Below, in pieces: positions 53,142-62,508 of a stretch of DNA of 64,000 bases. Source of the DNA: Pseudovibrio brasiliensis (GTDB lineage Bacteria; Pseudomonadota; Alphaproteobacteria; Rhizobiales; Stappiaceae); NCBI RefSeq assembly GCF_018282095.1, contig NZ_CP074126.1, positions 916,501-980,500 of the forward strand, in the 5' to 3' direction. Under the pieces are notes generated by a model. The model saw nothing but the letters and a program-made list of their open reading frames with translations. It was not told the DNA's origin and made no database searches. Made by a program: the position numbers and the translations under genes. Within the stretch, counting starts at the first letter, position 1. Each line of letters begins with the position of its first letter.

Positions 53142-55811
53142 ATGCCTGTCACTAATCGCGAAGAATTAGACGCCCTTGTTGCTCGGGTTAAAAAAGCACA
53201 ACAAATCTACGCAACATACACTCAGGAACAGGTAGATAAGATCTTCCGCGCAGCTGCGCTGGCCGCTGCCGATGCCCGCATCCCGCTCTCCCGCATGGCG
53301 GTTGAAGAAACCGGTATGGGCGTCATGGAAGACAAGGTTATCAAAAACCAGTTCGCATCTGAGTACATCTACAACAAGTACAAGGATGAGCAGACCTGCG
53401 GTATCCTGTCTGAAGATGAAACTTTCGGAACAATCACCATTGCAGAACCGACAGGCATCATCTGCGGTATCGTTCCAACCACAAACCCAACTTCTACCGC
53501 GATCTTTAAAGCACTCATCTCTTTGAAGACCCGCAACGGTATTATCTTTAGCCCGCACCCACGCGCCAAGCTTGCAACCAATGAGGCCGCACGCATCGTC
53601 CTTGAGGCTGCAATCAAAGCAGGCGCTCCAAAAGACATCATTGGCTGGATTGACGTTCCAACTGTTGAACTCTCCAATGCCCTGATGACCCATGAAGAAA
53701 TCAACCTCATCCTCGCGACCGGTGGTCCGGGTATGGTGAAGGCTGCTTATTCTTCCGGTAAGCCGGCAATCGGCGTGGGTGCGGGTAATACACCTGTGGT
53801 CGTAGACGAGTTTGCAGACGTAAAACGCATGGTCGCATCAGTGCTGATGTCTAAAACATTCGACAACGGCGTGATCTGTGCATCTGAACAGTCCGTCATT
53901 GTTGTAGAAGACATCTACGAACAGGTGAAAGAACGCTTCTCAACCCACAAAGGTTACATCCTGAAAGGCAAAGAGCTTCAGGCTGTGAAGGATGTTCTGC
54001 TGAAGAACGGTGCGCTCAACGCAGCAATCGTTGGTCAACCTGCTCCAAAAATCGCTGAAATGGCTGGCGTGAAAGTTCCTGCTGACACCAAGATCCTGAT
54101 CGGTGAAGTGACAGAAGCAAGCGAAGCAGAAGCATTCGCCCACGAAAAACTGTCTCCAACTCTGGCAATGTACAAAGCCAAAGATTTTGATGCGGCTTGT
54201 GACATTGCTGAGAAGCTGGTCGCCATGGGCGGTATCGGTCACACCTCTGTATTCTATACAGATCAGGACCGCTGCGAAGATCGCGTCAAAGAGTTTGGCC
54301 GTCGCATGAAGACTGCGCGTATTCTGGTCAACTCTCCCGCATCTCACGGCGGTATCGGTGACCTTTACAACTTCTCTCTCGCACCATCTCTGACACTGGG
54401 CTGCGGCTCTTGGGGGGGTAACTCCATCAGTGAGAACGTTGGTCCGAAGCACCTGATCAATAAGAAGACCGTTGCGAAGCGAGCAGAAAACATGTTGTGG
54501 CACAAACTGCCTGAATCCATCTACTTCCGTCGCGGTTGTCTGCCAATCGCACTGGGTGACCTTGAAGGCAAAAAACGTGCGCTGATCGTAACCGACGGCT
54601 TCCTCTTCAAGAACGGCTACACTGATGAAACCGTTCGTGTTCTGAAGAGCATGGGTATGGAAACCGACGTCTTTTACGAAGTGGAAGCAGATCCAACCCT
54701 GTCTATCGTTCGCAAAGGCGCAGAACTGTGCCGGACCTTCAAACCAGACGTGATTGTTGCTCTGGGCGGTGGTTCTCCAATGGATGCAGCGAAGATCATG
54801 TGGGTCATGTACGAGCATCCTGAAGTAGACTTCGCTGATCTTGCACTGCGCTTCATGGACATCCGTAAGCGTATCTACAAGTTCCCGAAAATGGGTGAAA
54901 AGGCCATGATGGTCGCGATCCCAACCACGTCTGGTACTGGTTCTGAAGTTACCCCGTTCGCAGTGGTAACCGACGATGAAACCGGCGTGAAATACCCAAT
55001 CGCGGACTATGAGCTGACACCAAACATGGCAATCGTTGATGCCAACCTTGTCATGAACATGCCAAAGTCTCTCACCGCATTTGGTGGTATCGACGCCATC
55101 ACCCACGCAACAGAAGCTTACGTCTCTGTTCTGGCTAATGAATATTCTGACGGTCAGGCCTTGCAGGCTCTGAAGCTTCTGAAAGAGAACCTGGTTGAAA
55201 GCTATGAGAAGGGCGCAGAATCCCCGGTAGCTCGTGAGAAAGTTCACAACGGCGCAACAATCGCTGGTGTTGCCTTCGCGAACTCTTTCCTGGGTGTCTG
55301 CCACTCTATCGCTCACAAGGTAGGCGCTGCCTTCCACGTGCCGCATGGTCTGGCAAATGCGATGCTGATCTCTAACGTGATCCGCTACAACGCAAACGAC
55401 AACCCAACCAAGCAGACTGCGTTCTCTCAGTACGACCGTCCGCAAGCGAAATGCCGCTACGGTGACATCGCAGACCACCTCGGTCTGACCACACCTGGCG
55501 ACGATCGCGACGCAAAAGTTGAAAAGCTGGTGGCTTGGGTAGAAAGCGTCAAGAAAGCTCTTGAGATCCCAGCAGGCTTTAAAGATCTGGGCATCACTGA
55601 AGAGCAGTTCATGGCAAAGCTCGACGAAGTCGCAGTAGAAGCGTTTGATGATCAGTGCACCGGAGCAAACCCACGCTACCCACTGATCGATGAGATCAAA
55701 CAACTCCTTCTCAATGGTTACTACGGTCGCGTCTATGTAGAGGGCCGCGCGGAGGATGTGGTTGTTCTTGCAGAGGAAAAAGCAAAGAAGGCCTCTAAAG
55801 CCAAAGCTTAA
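53142..55811 (+). CDS. adhE: Bifunctional acetaldehyde-CoA / alcohol dehydrogenase
   Basis: An 889-residue two-domain enzyme that reduces acetyl-CoA to ethanol with two NADH. The N-terminal CoA-acylating aldehyde dehydrogenase (to about residue 440) has the catalytic Cys in FDNGVICASEQSVIV; the C-terminal iron-dependent alcohol dehydrogenase (from about 450) has ALGGGSPMDAAKIMW and the iron ligands in SIAHKVGAAFHVPHGLANAML. It assembles into long spirosome filaments in known cases. ATG at 53142 has GGAG six bases before it. This indicates facultative fermentation, consistent with the arginine deiminase genes nearby. Codon usage is more biased than the neighbours, suggesting high expression. 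Confidence 0.96.
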   Translation: MPVTNREELDALVARVKKAQQIYATYTQEQVDKIFRAAALAAADARIPLSRMAVEETGMGVMEDKVIKNQFASEYIYNKYKDEQTCGILSEDETFGTITIAEPTGIICGIVPTTNPTSTAIFKALISLKTRNGIIFSPHPRAKLATNEAARIVLEAAIKAGAPKDIIGWIDVPTVELSNALMTHEEINLILATGGPGMVKAAYSSGKPAIGVGAGNTPVVVDEFADVKRMVASVLMSKTFDNGVICASEQSVIVVEDIYEQVKERFSTHKGYILKGKELQAVKDVLLKNGALNAAIVGQPAPKIAEMAGVKVPADTKILIGEVTEASEAEAFAHEKLSPTLAMYKAKDFDAACDIAEKLVAMGGIGHTSVFYTDQDRCEDRVKEFGRRMKTARILVNSPASHGGIGDLYNFSLAPSLTLGCGSWGGNSISENVGPKHLINKKTVAKRAENMLWHKLPESIYFRRGCLPIALGDLEGKKRALIVTDGFLFKNGYTDETVRVLKSMGMETDVFYEVEADPTLSIVRKGAELCRTFKPDVIVALGGGSPMDAAKIMWVMYEHPEVDFADLALRFMDIRKRIYKFPKMGEKAMMVAIPTTSGTGSEVTPFAVVTDDETGVKYPIADYELTPNMAIVDANLVMNMPKSLTAFGGIDAITHATEAYVSVLANEYSDGQALQALKLLKENLVESYEKGAESPVAREKVHNGATIAGVAFANSFLGVCHSIAHKVGAAFHVPHGLANAMLISNVIRYNANDNPTKQTAFSQYDRPQAKCRYGDIADHLGLTTPGDDRDAKVEKLVAWVESVKKALEIPAGFKDLGITEEQFMAKLDEVAVEAFDDQCTGANPRYPLIDEIKQLLLNGYYGRVYVEGRAEDVVVLAEEKAKKASKAKA

Positions 55812-55844
55812 TTCCCGCAAACACACATTGCGGCTCGAAAAAAG

Positions 55845-55871
55845 ACCCCGGGGCGTAGCTCCGGGGTTTTT
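55845..55871 (+). terminator. Rho-independent terminator after adhE
   Basis: ACCCCGG (55845-55851) pairs with CCGGGGT (55861-55867), 9-nt loop, followed by a five-T run. Confidence 0.9.
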
Positions 55872-55908
55872 CATTACATTGACGTCGGTATGATGCTAGG
55901 TTTTCACT

Positions 55909-56367
55909 ATGGAAATAAAGCAGCGCCAGTTTTCTTACCGGGATGATGCAAGTATCCCGCCTTTCCCTGATCAAGGGCCCGTATCTGTTATGGATGCCAG
56001 CTGTGGCCTTTGCGCTAAAGGTGCTGCCTGGATAGCAAGGAACGACCGAAATCAGGAGTTCCGGATTATTCCGCTACAGTCCAAGTTGGGAGAAGCACTA
56101 GCATCACATTATGGGCTTGATCCGGCCAATCCGTCGTCGTGGCTATTTCTGGAAAATGGAACTGCTTACACATCACTTGATGCATTTGTCCGAGTTGGAG
56201 AACGCCTTGGAGGAGTATGGAAGACGCTCCGCATCCTGATGATCTTACCAAAGCCATTGCGGGACAGGATGTATAGCGTGGTTGCGCGCAATCGCTATAA
56301 ATTTTTCGGCAGAACTGATCTGTGTTCTACGCAAGACCCGGAACTAAGAAAAAGGCTATTACTTTGA
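55909..56367 (+). CDS. DCC-family thiol-disulfide oxidoreductase-like protein (DUF393)
   Basis: A 152-residue protein of the DUF393/YuxK family. VMDASCGLCAKGAAWIARNDRNQEF carries the D-x-x-C-x-x-C motif that gives the family its name and resembles a thioredoxin active site, and later FRIIPLQSK, SSWLFLENGTAYTSLDAFVRV and NRYKFFG are typical. A thiol-redox or metal-binding role is assumed in the family; the partner is unknown. Its stop overlaps the following gene, so the DUF393 and DUF4166 proteins are probably made together. Confidence 0.85.
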   Translation: MEIKQRQFSYRDDASIPPFPDQGPVSVMDASCGLCAKGAAWIARNDRNQEFRIIPLQSKLGEALASHYGLDPANPSSWLFLENGTAYTSLDAFVRVGERLGGVWKTLRILMILPKPLRDRMYSVVARNRYKFFGRTDLCSTQDPELRKRLLL

Positions 56368-58028
56368 AAATTTTATTGCTGGGTGGCTACGGCGTGTTTG
56401 GTGGCCGCCTAACTGAGCTGCTCTTGGATATTGAAGATCTTGAAGTTGTCATTTGCGGTCGAAATCAAAAGAAAGCGGAAGAGTTTTGCAACACACACAG
56501 CGGTAATGCGACTCTTACGCCGTTAGGTTTGGATCGCGCTGAAATTGGGGCTCAGCTTCCGGTACTCCAGCCCGATGTTGTCATCGACGCTTCTGGTCCT
56601 TTTCAGGCCTATGGAAACGATAAGTATGCGACGATTGAAGCTTGTTTGTCGGCAAAAGTGAACTATCTCGACTTTGCAGATGCCGCAGACTTTGTTTTTG
56701 GTGTTTCCAAGTTTGATGAACAGGCGAAGGCTGCCGGGATCTTTGTGATTTCAGGAGTGAGCAGCTTTCCCGTGTTGACCGCCAGCGTTCTTCGGGAGCT
56801 CTCAAAGTCCATGGAGATCCAGAGAGTTACAGGTGGCATTGCACCTTCTCCATACGCAGGTGTTGGCCTCAATGTCATGCGCGCTGTAGTCGGGTATGCT
56901 GGGTCTCCCATCACGCTGTTTCGTGATGGCAAACGGCACCAGGCAACTGGCTTGGCAGAGACACTACGCTACACCATCTCCGTCCCAGGAAAGCTCCCTT
57001 TAAGAAACACTCATTTCTCGCTTGTGGATGTACCTGATCTTCAAGTGCTGCCACCTGAACATCCAACAATGCAGTCGATCTGGATGGGGGCTGGCCCAAT
57101 CCCAGAGATTTTGCATAGAATGTTGAACTGGATGGCGCATGCACGGGCAGCTCTGAAACTTCCTTCATTTGAACCATTGTCACCGCTCTTTTACTGGGTT
57201 TTGAACTTACTCAAACACGGTGAACATCGGGGCGGCATGTTTATCCATGTACATGGCTCAGCGGATGGGAAGCCTACGGAAAAGTCGTGGCACATGCTCG
57301 CTGAGGGAGATGATGGCCCATATATTCCTTCCATGGCGATCGAAGCTGTCATTCGCAAAATGCTTGCTGGCGATAATCCCAAGATTGGTGCGAGATCAGC
57401 TACCAAAGAGCTGGAGCTGAATGACTACGCCAAGTTATTCGAGAATAGGCCGATAACCATGGGCTTTCGTCAGTCTCAGGACGAGAAGACGCCATTTAGG
57501 CAAGTCCTTGGCTCTGCGTTTGATCTTCTCCCCACTCCTCTCAAGGCGTTTCATAGCGTGGAGTGTGAGCAAACTTGGCAAGGGCGAGCTGAAGTTCGTC
57601 GGGGCAGTGGATTTTTTGCAAGATTGATTGGAAGGTTGTTCGGCTTTCCTCAAGCCACAAAGTCAGCAACAGTAAGCGTCACTCAGTTGCCAGCAGAAGG
57701 TGGGCAGGAGTGGATCAGAACTTTTGATGGGAAGACATTCAAGTCATCTCTAAAAGCTGGTTCAGGCAAAAGCAGTCATTTGATGGTTGAGCAGTTTGGA
57801 CCAGTGAAAGTCGCTTTGGCACTTGTTTTGGAAGATGGAAAACTGCGCTTTATACCGCGTCGCTGGTCACTCTACTCAATCCCTATGCCGGGCTTCTTAC
57901 TGCCACGTGGAAATACCGTTGAAGAAGAAAAAGATGGCCGTTTTTCTTTCGATGTAGAGATCTCAGCTCCATTTGTCGGTCATATCGTATCTTACAAAGG
58001 GATCTTGGAGCCTCTTGCGCAGAGCTGA
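56364..58028 (+). CDS. Saccharopine-dehydrogenase-like oxidoreductase with DUF4166 domain
   Basis: A 554-residue two-domain protein. The N-terminal half is a Rossmann-fold saccharopine-dehydrogenase-like domain (KILLLGGYGVFGGRLTELLLDIEDLEVVICGRNQKKAEEFC at residues 2-43), and the C-terminal 190 residues form a DUF4166 domain starting near GFRQSQDEKTPFRQVLGSAFDLLP. No activity is established for this architecture. The best start is TTG at 56364, overlapping the DUF393 stop by four bases, with AAGG nine bases before it; a GTG-initiated version from 56322 would overlap more deeply and lacks a site. It converges on the MocR gene with nine bases between stops. Confidence 0.85.
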   Translation: MKILLLGGYGVFGGRLTELLLDIEDLEVVICGRNQKKAEEFCNTHSGNATLTPLGLDRAEIGAQLPVLQPDVVIDASGPFQAYGNDKYATIEACLSAKVNYLDFADAADFVFGVSKFDEQAKAAGIFVISGVSSFPVLTASVLRELSKSMEIQRVTGGIAPSPYAGVGLNVMRAVVGYAGSPITLFRDGKRHQATGLAETLRYTISVPGKLPLRNTHFSLVDVPDLQVLPPEHPTMQSIWMGAGPIPEILHRMLNWMAHARAALKLPSFEPLSPLFYWVLNLLKHGEHRGGMFIHVHGSADGKPTEKSWHMLAEGDDGPYIPSMAIEAVIRKMLAGDNPKIGARSATKELELNDYAKLFENRPITMGFRQSQDEKTPFRQVLGSAFDLLPTPLKAFHSVECEQTWQGRAEVRRGSGFFARLIGRLFGFPQATKSATVSVTQLPAEGGQEWIRTFDGKTFKSSLKAGSGKSSHLMVEQFGPVKVALALVLEDGKLRFIPRRWSLYSIPMPGFLLPRGNTVEEEKDGRFSFDVEISAPFVGHIVSYKGILEPLAQS

Positions 58029-58036
58029 GAGCACTA

Positions 58037-59422
58037 TCAAAGATTACACATCACATCCGCGAGGATTTCGTAGGTGATGGGGTTGCCCATTTGGCTGACG
58101 TTGAAGCGCATGAACTGGCCCATGGATTGGGTTGGGCTGAAGACGTCGCCGGGGGCGAGTACCATGTTTTCCTGCAAGGCTGCGCGGGCAAGGTCAGCTG
58201 AATCAATGCCTTCGGGCAGAGAGCACCAAAGGTAAAAACCTCCCTCGGGCATCAGCCAGGTCTGAATACCCAACTCGGCAAGGTTGGCGGAAACCTCGCG
58301 CCGTGTTTTGGCAAGGCGGCGGCGAAGAGCTTCCATGTGCTTGCGATAAGAACCATCACTCAGGCAGGAATGAATGAGTTCAGTCGCGATCGGGCTTGGG
58401 CCGCCGAAGCTTGTCGCGACCTGCAGATCAATCAGCGCCTCAACCCAGTCAGGCCTTGCTGCGATGTAACCACAACGCACTGAGGCAGAGAGTGTTTTGG
58501 AGAAGCTGCCGAGACGAATGACGCGATCAAACCCGCCAAGAGCTGTCAGGCGAGGTGTGGTCTCTGGCAAAAACTCAGCAAACACATCATCTTCAACAAG
58601 GATGAGATCATGCCGAGAGGCAATCGTCAGGATCTTATGCGCAGACTGCGGAGAAAGGGTAACGCCCGTTGGGTTGTGCAGGGACGAGTTGGAGATATAA
58701 AACCGTGGCTTATGTTCGATGATTGCTTGCTCAAACTCGTCAAAGTTCACGCCTGTTCTGGTGCAGGGAATGCTCACAATCTCAGCCTGATGTGCCTTAA
58801 GGATAGCCTGAAAATTGAAGTAACACGGATCACTCACCAGCACCTTGTCTCCGGGGCGCAGCAGCAGGCGGCACACCAGATCGATAGACTGGGTCGCAGA
58901 GCCTGTCAGCAAAATCTGGTTGGGATCAACCTCAATCCCTTCAGCTGCAAACTGTCGGGCTTGCAGGCGGCGTAGGTTAGCTGCTCCGCGCGTGCTGGCA
59001 TAATCTGAAAGCAGATGATCATCCGCCTTGCTCAGATTACGGATAGCTTTGCGTAGCGAGGCATTGGGCATCCAGTCAGCAGGCATCCAGCCGCATCCGG
59101 GCTTCAGCATATCCACGCCAGTATCCAGTGATTGCCGGGAAACCCAGAAAGGATCGATTTCACGATCCAGAAGCGGCCCGATCTCGGCAATCGTAAAGGG
59201 CTGCGTTTTGGGTGAAACATAAAAACCGGAACCTTTGCGCGCGAAGATGATGCCTTCTGCCGCAAGTCGGTCATACGCTTCCACCACCGTCGAAGGGGAG
59301 ACATTCATGGTCGAGGCGAAGCCGCGGATACTGGGCAGTTTCTCGCCCGGCTCCAGAGCACGACTGCTGATCTTGCTGCGCACCGCCTGCATCACGCGTT
59401 GTGTTTGCTGCCCATAACTCAT
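58037..59422 (-). CDS. MocR-family regulator: GntR helix-turn-helix fused to aminotransferase domain
   Basis: A 461-residue regulator. The winged helix (residues about 5-75) reads PGEKLPSIRGFASTMNVSPSTVVEAYDRLAAEGIIFARKGSGFYV, and the rest is a fold-type-I aminotransferase domain with the PLP lysine in LGSFSKTLSASVRCGYI and SNSSLHNPTGVTLSP. MocR proteins bind PLP and an amino-acid-like effector; known examples are GabR and PdxR. ATG at 59422 is preferred, with AGGTGAG upstream; GTG at 59434 is the alternative. The gene is divergent from an EamA exporter, the probable target. Confidence 0.93.
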   Translation of the reverse strand: MSYGQQTQRVMQAVRSKISSRALEPGEKLPSIRGFASTMNVSPSTVVEAYDRLAAEGIIFARKGSGFYVSPKTQPFTIAEIGPLLDREIDPFWVSRQSLDTGVDMLKPGCGWMPADWMPNASLRKAIRNLSKADDHLLSDYASTRGAANLRRLQARQFAAEGIEVDPNQILLTGSATQSIDLVCRLLLRPGDKVLVSDPCYFNFQAILKAHQAEIVSIPCTRTGVNFDEFEQAIIEHKPRFYISNSSLHNPTGVTLSPQSAHKILTIASRHDLILVEDDVFAEFLPETTPRLTALGGFDRVIRLGSFSKTLSASVRCGYIAARPDWVEALIDLQVATSFGGPSPIATELIHSCLSDGSYRKHMEALRRRLAKTRREVSANLAELGIQTWLMPEGGFYLWCSLPEGIDSADLARAALQENMVLAPGDVFSPTQSMGQFMRFNVSQMGNPITYEILADVMCNL

Positions 59423-59435
59423 TTTACATCTCACC

Positions 59436-59472
59436 TGCTGTATCGATGATTGTAGCAGTACAGTTTGCTGTA
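59436..59472. promoter_or_regulatory. Candidate MocR operator: direct TGCTGTA repeats
   Basis: TGCTGTA occurs at 59436-59442 and 59466-59472, 30 bp apart (about three helical turns), with a near-inverted TGTAGCA at 59451-59457. MocR regulators such as GabR bind widely spaced direct repeats, so this arrangement fits. Confidence 0.5.
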
Positions 59473-59540
59473 ATTGTATTGTTTTGTGGCTGTTGTGCCT
59501 AGCCCCTCCTCAGTAAAAAAGCAAAAAACGGAGGGACCTC

Positions 59541-60416
59541 ATGCAAGTATCACTGGCACAGCGCAGCTCCGCCGGGTGGGGCAACGGCCTGCTCGGCGTT
59601 ATCATTTTCAGCGGTTCACTGCCCGCAACACGCGTTGCAGTTGGTGGTTTTGAGCCATTTTTCCTGACCAGCACACGTGCCGTCATCGCAGCGCTTCTTG
59701 CAACCGCCTTTCTGGGGTTGATGCGCCAACCACTCCCAAAACGGCAGGATCTCACATCCCTGGCTGTTGTGGCACTTGGTGTGGTGATCGGCTTTCCACT
59801 GCTGTCGTCACTGGCTCTACAGCAAATGACAGCAGCACAGTCACTCGTCCTGATGGGCCTTCTGCCACTCTCAACCGCAATCTTCGCAGTGGTGCGGGGA
59901 GGGGAGCGACCAAAGCCGCTGTTCTGGGTGTTCTCTGGTGTGGGCAGCCTTGCAGTCGCCACCTTCGCCCTTTCGCAAAATGGTGAGGGTTCCCTGCTGG
60001 GCTCGCTCTACATGTTCGGCGCGATCATGGTGTGCGGACTAGGCTATGCAGAAGGCGCAACGCTCTCCAGAAAACTGGGCGGATGGCAGGTTATCTCCTG
60101 GGCGCTCGTGCTGGCCCTGCCGGTGATGCTGATCGCATCCATCACAAGCCTACCTGCAGAGTTTCCGCCAATCACCTCTAAAGCATGGGTCGGACTGGCC
60201 TACGTCTCCGTGTTTTCCATGCTGGTGGGCTTCATCTTCTGGTATCGCGGGCTGGCCATTGGAGGCGCCGCTGGTGTCGGCCAACTTATGCTCCTGCAAC
60301 CCTTCTTTGGCCTCATGCTCGCTGCTCTCCTGCTTCAGGAAAGCATCTCCTCCATGATGATCGCAGCCACAGTCGTTGTCGTGGGATGCGTTGTCGGCGC
60401 CAAGAAGTATGTGTGA
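59541..60416 (+). CDS. EamA-family (DMT) exporter
   Basis: A 291-residue inner-membrane protein with ten hydrophobic segments arranged as two EamA repeats (about residues 12-137 and 153-287); ALQQMTAAQSLVLMGLLPLSTAIFAV ends repeat one and GAAGVGQLMLLQPFFGLMLAALLLQE ends repeat two. Members export amino acids or other small metabolites. GGAGGG lies six bases before the ATG. The divergent MocR gene probably controls it in response to an amino compound. Confidence 0.9.
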   Translation: MQVSLAQRSSAGWGNGLLGVIIFSGSLPATRVAVGGFEPFFLTSTRAVIAALLATAFLGLMRQPLPKRQDLTSLAVVALGVVIGFPLLSSLALQQMTAAQSLVLMGLLPLSTAIFAVVRGGERPKPLFWVFSGVGSLAVATFALSQNGEGSLLGSLYMFGAIMVCGLGYAEGATLSRKLGGWQVISWALVLALPVMLIASITSLPAEFPPITSKAWVGLAYVSVFSMLVGFIFWYRGLAIGGAAGVGQLMLLQPFFGLMLAALLLQESISSMMIAATVVVVGCVVGAKKYV

Positions 60417-60424
60417 ATGAAGGT

Positions 60425-60456
60425 CGAGAGCAGGCCAAACCAACAGCCTGCTCTCG
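60425..60456. terminator. Hairpin between converging exporter and deacylase genes
   Basis: CGAGAGCAGGC (60425-60435) pairs perfectly with GCCTGCTCTCG (60446-60456), 11 bp, loop of ten. It lies between two converging stops and is a likely shared terminator, although T-runs are weak. Confidence 0.65.
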
Positions 60457-60463
60457 GCTAATC

Positions 60464-61465
60464 TTAAATGCGGCGCAGTACCTGCATAATGGTTGCACCC
60501 GGCTCACGCAATGGCGTGGTGCATACGGAAAGCACGCGGCCATCACAAGGTGCTGAGTACTCTGCCACAACATCACCGAAGGCATTGGTCATGGTGGCGA
60601 CAGGCTGGCCCTTGGTCACATCCTGATTGAGCTTAACCAGAACTCGCGCAAAACCACCCTGATCTGCGGTGACAGACACCTCTTCATTGCCCACATAAGT
60701 CTCGATGCCGAGCAAGTCGACTTTGCCTGCAATCATCTTGTAGTCCACCATGGTGTTCAGGATGCCCTGTACACCGCGGCGGGTCATGTCCGGATCAAAC
60801 ACATTGGCGCAGCCCAGCTCGACCGTGAGCGATGGAATGCCAGCACGAACCAGCTCAGTTTCAACCGAACCGTCGATGCCATCATCTTCCAAAATCTGGT
60901 CTGCTGGTTGAAGCGCTGCCAGACGGCACACATCTGCACTGCGGAAGTCAGCGAACATGAAGAATGGAAAGGCCGTTCCGGTGGAATCCGTGTGCAGATC
61001 CAGAAAGATATCCGCATTGTCCATGTAAAGATTATGCCACAGCGCATACGCAAAACGGCTGCCCGCATTGGAGCTTGTCGCATCGCCAGGCATCATCCGG
61101 TTGAGGTTCGTAAACGTCTGCGTCTCGTTCTGGGAAGGATAGTAGCGGGAAGCCAGCTGCATACCCGGAGGGTTCGCTCCCGGCACCATAATGACTGTGC
61201 CCTTCAGCATCGCTGGATCAAGATGCGGCAGCAGCTTGTGGATCACGTCAACACCCTGAACCTCATCCCCATGCAGCGTCGACTGAATGAAAAGCTTTTT
61301 CCCCGGCTCAGACCCTTTAATCACAATCACCGGCACACGGTGGTAATTGCCCAGGGAGTCGGTGGTCGCTTTAAAGAAAAAACGGTGCTTGCCAGCCCCA
61401 AGCTCATCAACACTGAGCTTCTCGATTACCGATACACCATCAATGATATCATTTGTTGTTTTCAT
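60464..61465 (-). CDS. Succinylglutamate desuccinylase/aspartoacylase-family deacylase
   Basis: A 333-residue zinc hydrolase of the AstE/AspA (M14-like) family. FIQSTLHGDEVQGVDVIHKLL gives the His and Glu zinc ligands near residues 54-57, NRMMPGD follows, and DIFLDLHTDST supplies the second His; LTVELGCANVFDP contains the likely catalytic Glu. A C-terminal beta domain (GFARVLVKLNQDVTKGQPVATM) is present. Relatives remove acyl groups from amino acids, including N-acetyl-diaminobutyrate in ectoine degradation. The substrate here is not fixed by context. Given its nearness to the MocR-EamA pair, an amino-acid conjugate is plausible. Confidence 0.87.
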   Translation of the reverse strand: MKTTNDIIDGVSVIEKLSVDELGAGKHRFFFKATTDSLGNYHRVPVIVIKGSEPGKKLFIQSTLHGDEVQGVDVIHKLLPHLDPAMLKGTVIMVPGANPPGMQLASRYYPSQNETQTFTNLNRMMPGDATSSNAGSRFAYALWHNLYMDNADIFLDLHTDSTGTAFPFFMFADFRSADVCRLAALQPADQILEDDGIDGSVETELVRAGIPSLTVELGCANVFDPDMTRRGVQGILNTMVDYKMIAGKVDLLGIETYVGNEEVSVTADQGGFARVLVKLNQDVTKGQPVATMTNAFGDVVAEYSAPCDGRVLSVCTTPLREPGATIMQVLRRI

Positions 61466-61629
61466 GAGAGAAACCTATCCCGCCAGCAGCACGATGAACA
61501 AGTGAGTTTACGTCAAAGCTCACATAGTTGTTGTGAGGCTCCTGGCCAATACAGGCACCTTCATTGACTTCTCAGTCTCATCGCAGTATCTCACATTGTA
61601 TACTGATGTATTCATTTTAAAGTGCCTCC

Positions 61630-62403
61630 ATGACGATTACCAGTGAACACGCATTTTCGGGCTTGCAGAAGATTTACGATCAAGCCCGTCCACGCTACCC
61701 GCAAAAGGCGTTGGAGCGGATTGTTGATCTGCTGGCAGCGTCCAGAGGGGCAGAGCAAGGGAGCTTGCTGGATGTTGGCTGCGGTACTGGCATCTTAACC
61801 CGCCAACTTCTGGAACTCGCCCCGCAAAACAAATTCACCGGCTGCGATGTGAATGAAGACATGCTCTCTCAGGCAAGAGAGCAGGATGCTGACTGCACAA
61901 TCTCTTGGCATCAATCCCATGCAGAACAACTGCCGTTTCAAGACAATGCCTTCCACCTGATCACCGTCGCGCAAGCGGTTCAATGGTTTGATCGGCCAAG
62001 ATTTTATGAGGAAGCACAGCGCCTTCTCATCAAAGGCGGACACCTCGTCATCATCGAAAACAACCGTCAGCTGCAAGGCAGTGCGTTCATGGATGCCTAC
62101 GAAACACTGATCGAGGCGCACAACAGCACGTACTCCAGAGACTACCGCAAGTTCGACTATGCTCAGGAAATGGCACAGGCAGGCTTCGCAGACACACAGA
62201 TCCAAAGCTTCCCTTGGTCCCGCACGCTCTCCCATGATGAGTTCGTCGAAATGGCCAAGAGCTCCTCAAAGGTGCAAGCTGCGATCAAAGCAAGCAATGG
62301 GGCCTTCCTGAAAGAGCTCAACATCATCCTGCAAGATCATTGGGCGGAGGGAGAGCCAGTTGTAATCGAATACGCAACAAAGGTCTTCAGCGGACGGGGC
62401 TGA
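61630..62403 (+). CDS. Class I SAM-dependent methyltransferase
   Basis: A 257-residue methyltransferase. SLLDVGCGTGILTRQLLELAP near residues 42-60 is motif I, CDVNEDML follows, and HAEQLPFQDNAFHLITVAQAVQWF is the UbiE/type-11 style motif II. HLVIIENNRQLQG is motif III. The acceptor cannot be predicted. It is divergent from the deacylase gene and has a ribosome-binding site too weak to judge. Confidence 0.88.
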   Translation: MTITSEHAFSGLQKIYDQARPRYPQKALERIVDLLAASRGAEQGSLLDVGCGTGILTRQLLELAPQNKFTGCDVNEDMLSQAREQDADCTISWHQSHAEQLPFQDNAFHLITVAQAVQWFDRPRFYEEAQRLLIKGGHLVIIENNRQLQGSAFMDAYETLIEAHNSTYSRDYRKFDYAQEMAQAGFADTQIQSFPWSRTLSHDEFVEMAKSSSKVQAAIKASNGAFLKELNIILQDHWAEGEPVVIEYATKVFSGRG

Positions 62404-62508
62404 GACTATTGAGAAGCTCAGGCAAATCGACCAAAGCTGCTTAAACCAATGCAAAGACTATCTTCTTAGAGTGAGGACGCATCATAACCTGAGGGCGATC
62501 CACTGAGC

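Noticed and set aside
53940-55874. Minus-strand reading frame of 644 codons opposite adhE
   Set aside because: Adh E motifs are unambiguous on the plus strand; the antisense frame extends through the terminator and has Cys/Phe/Val-rich, low-information content.
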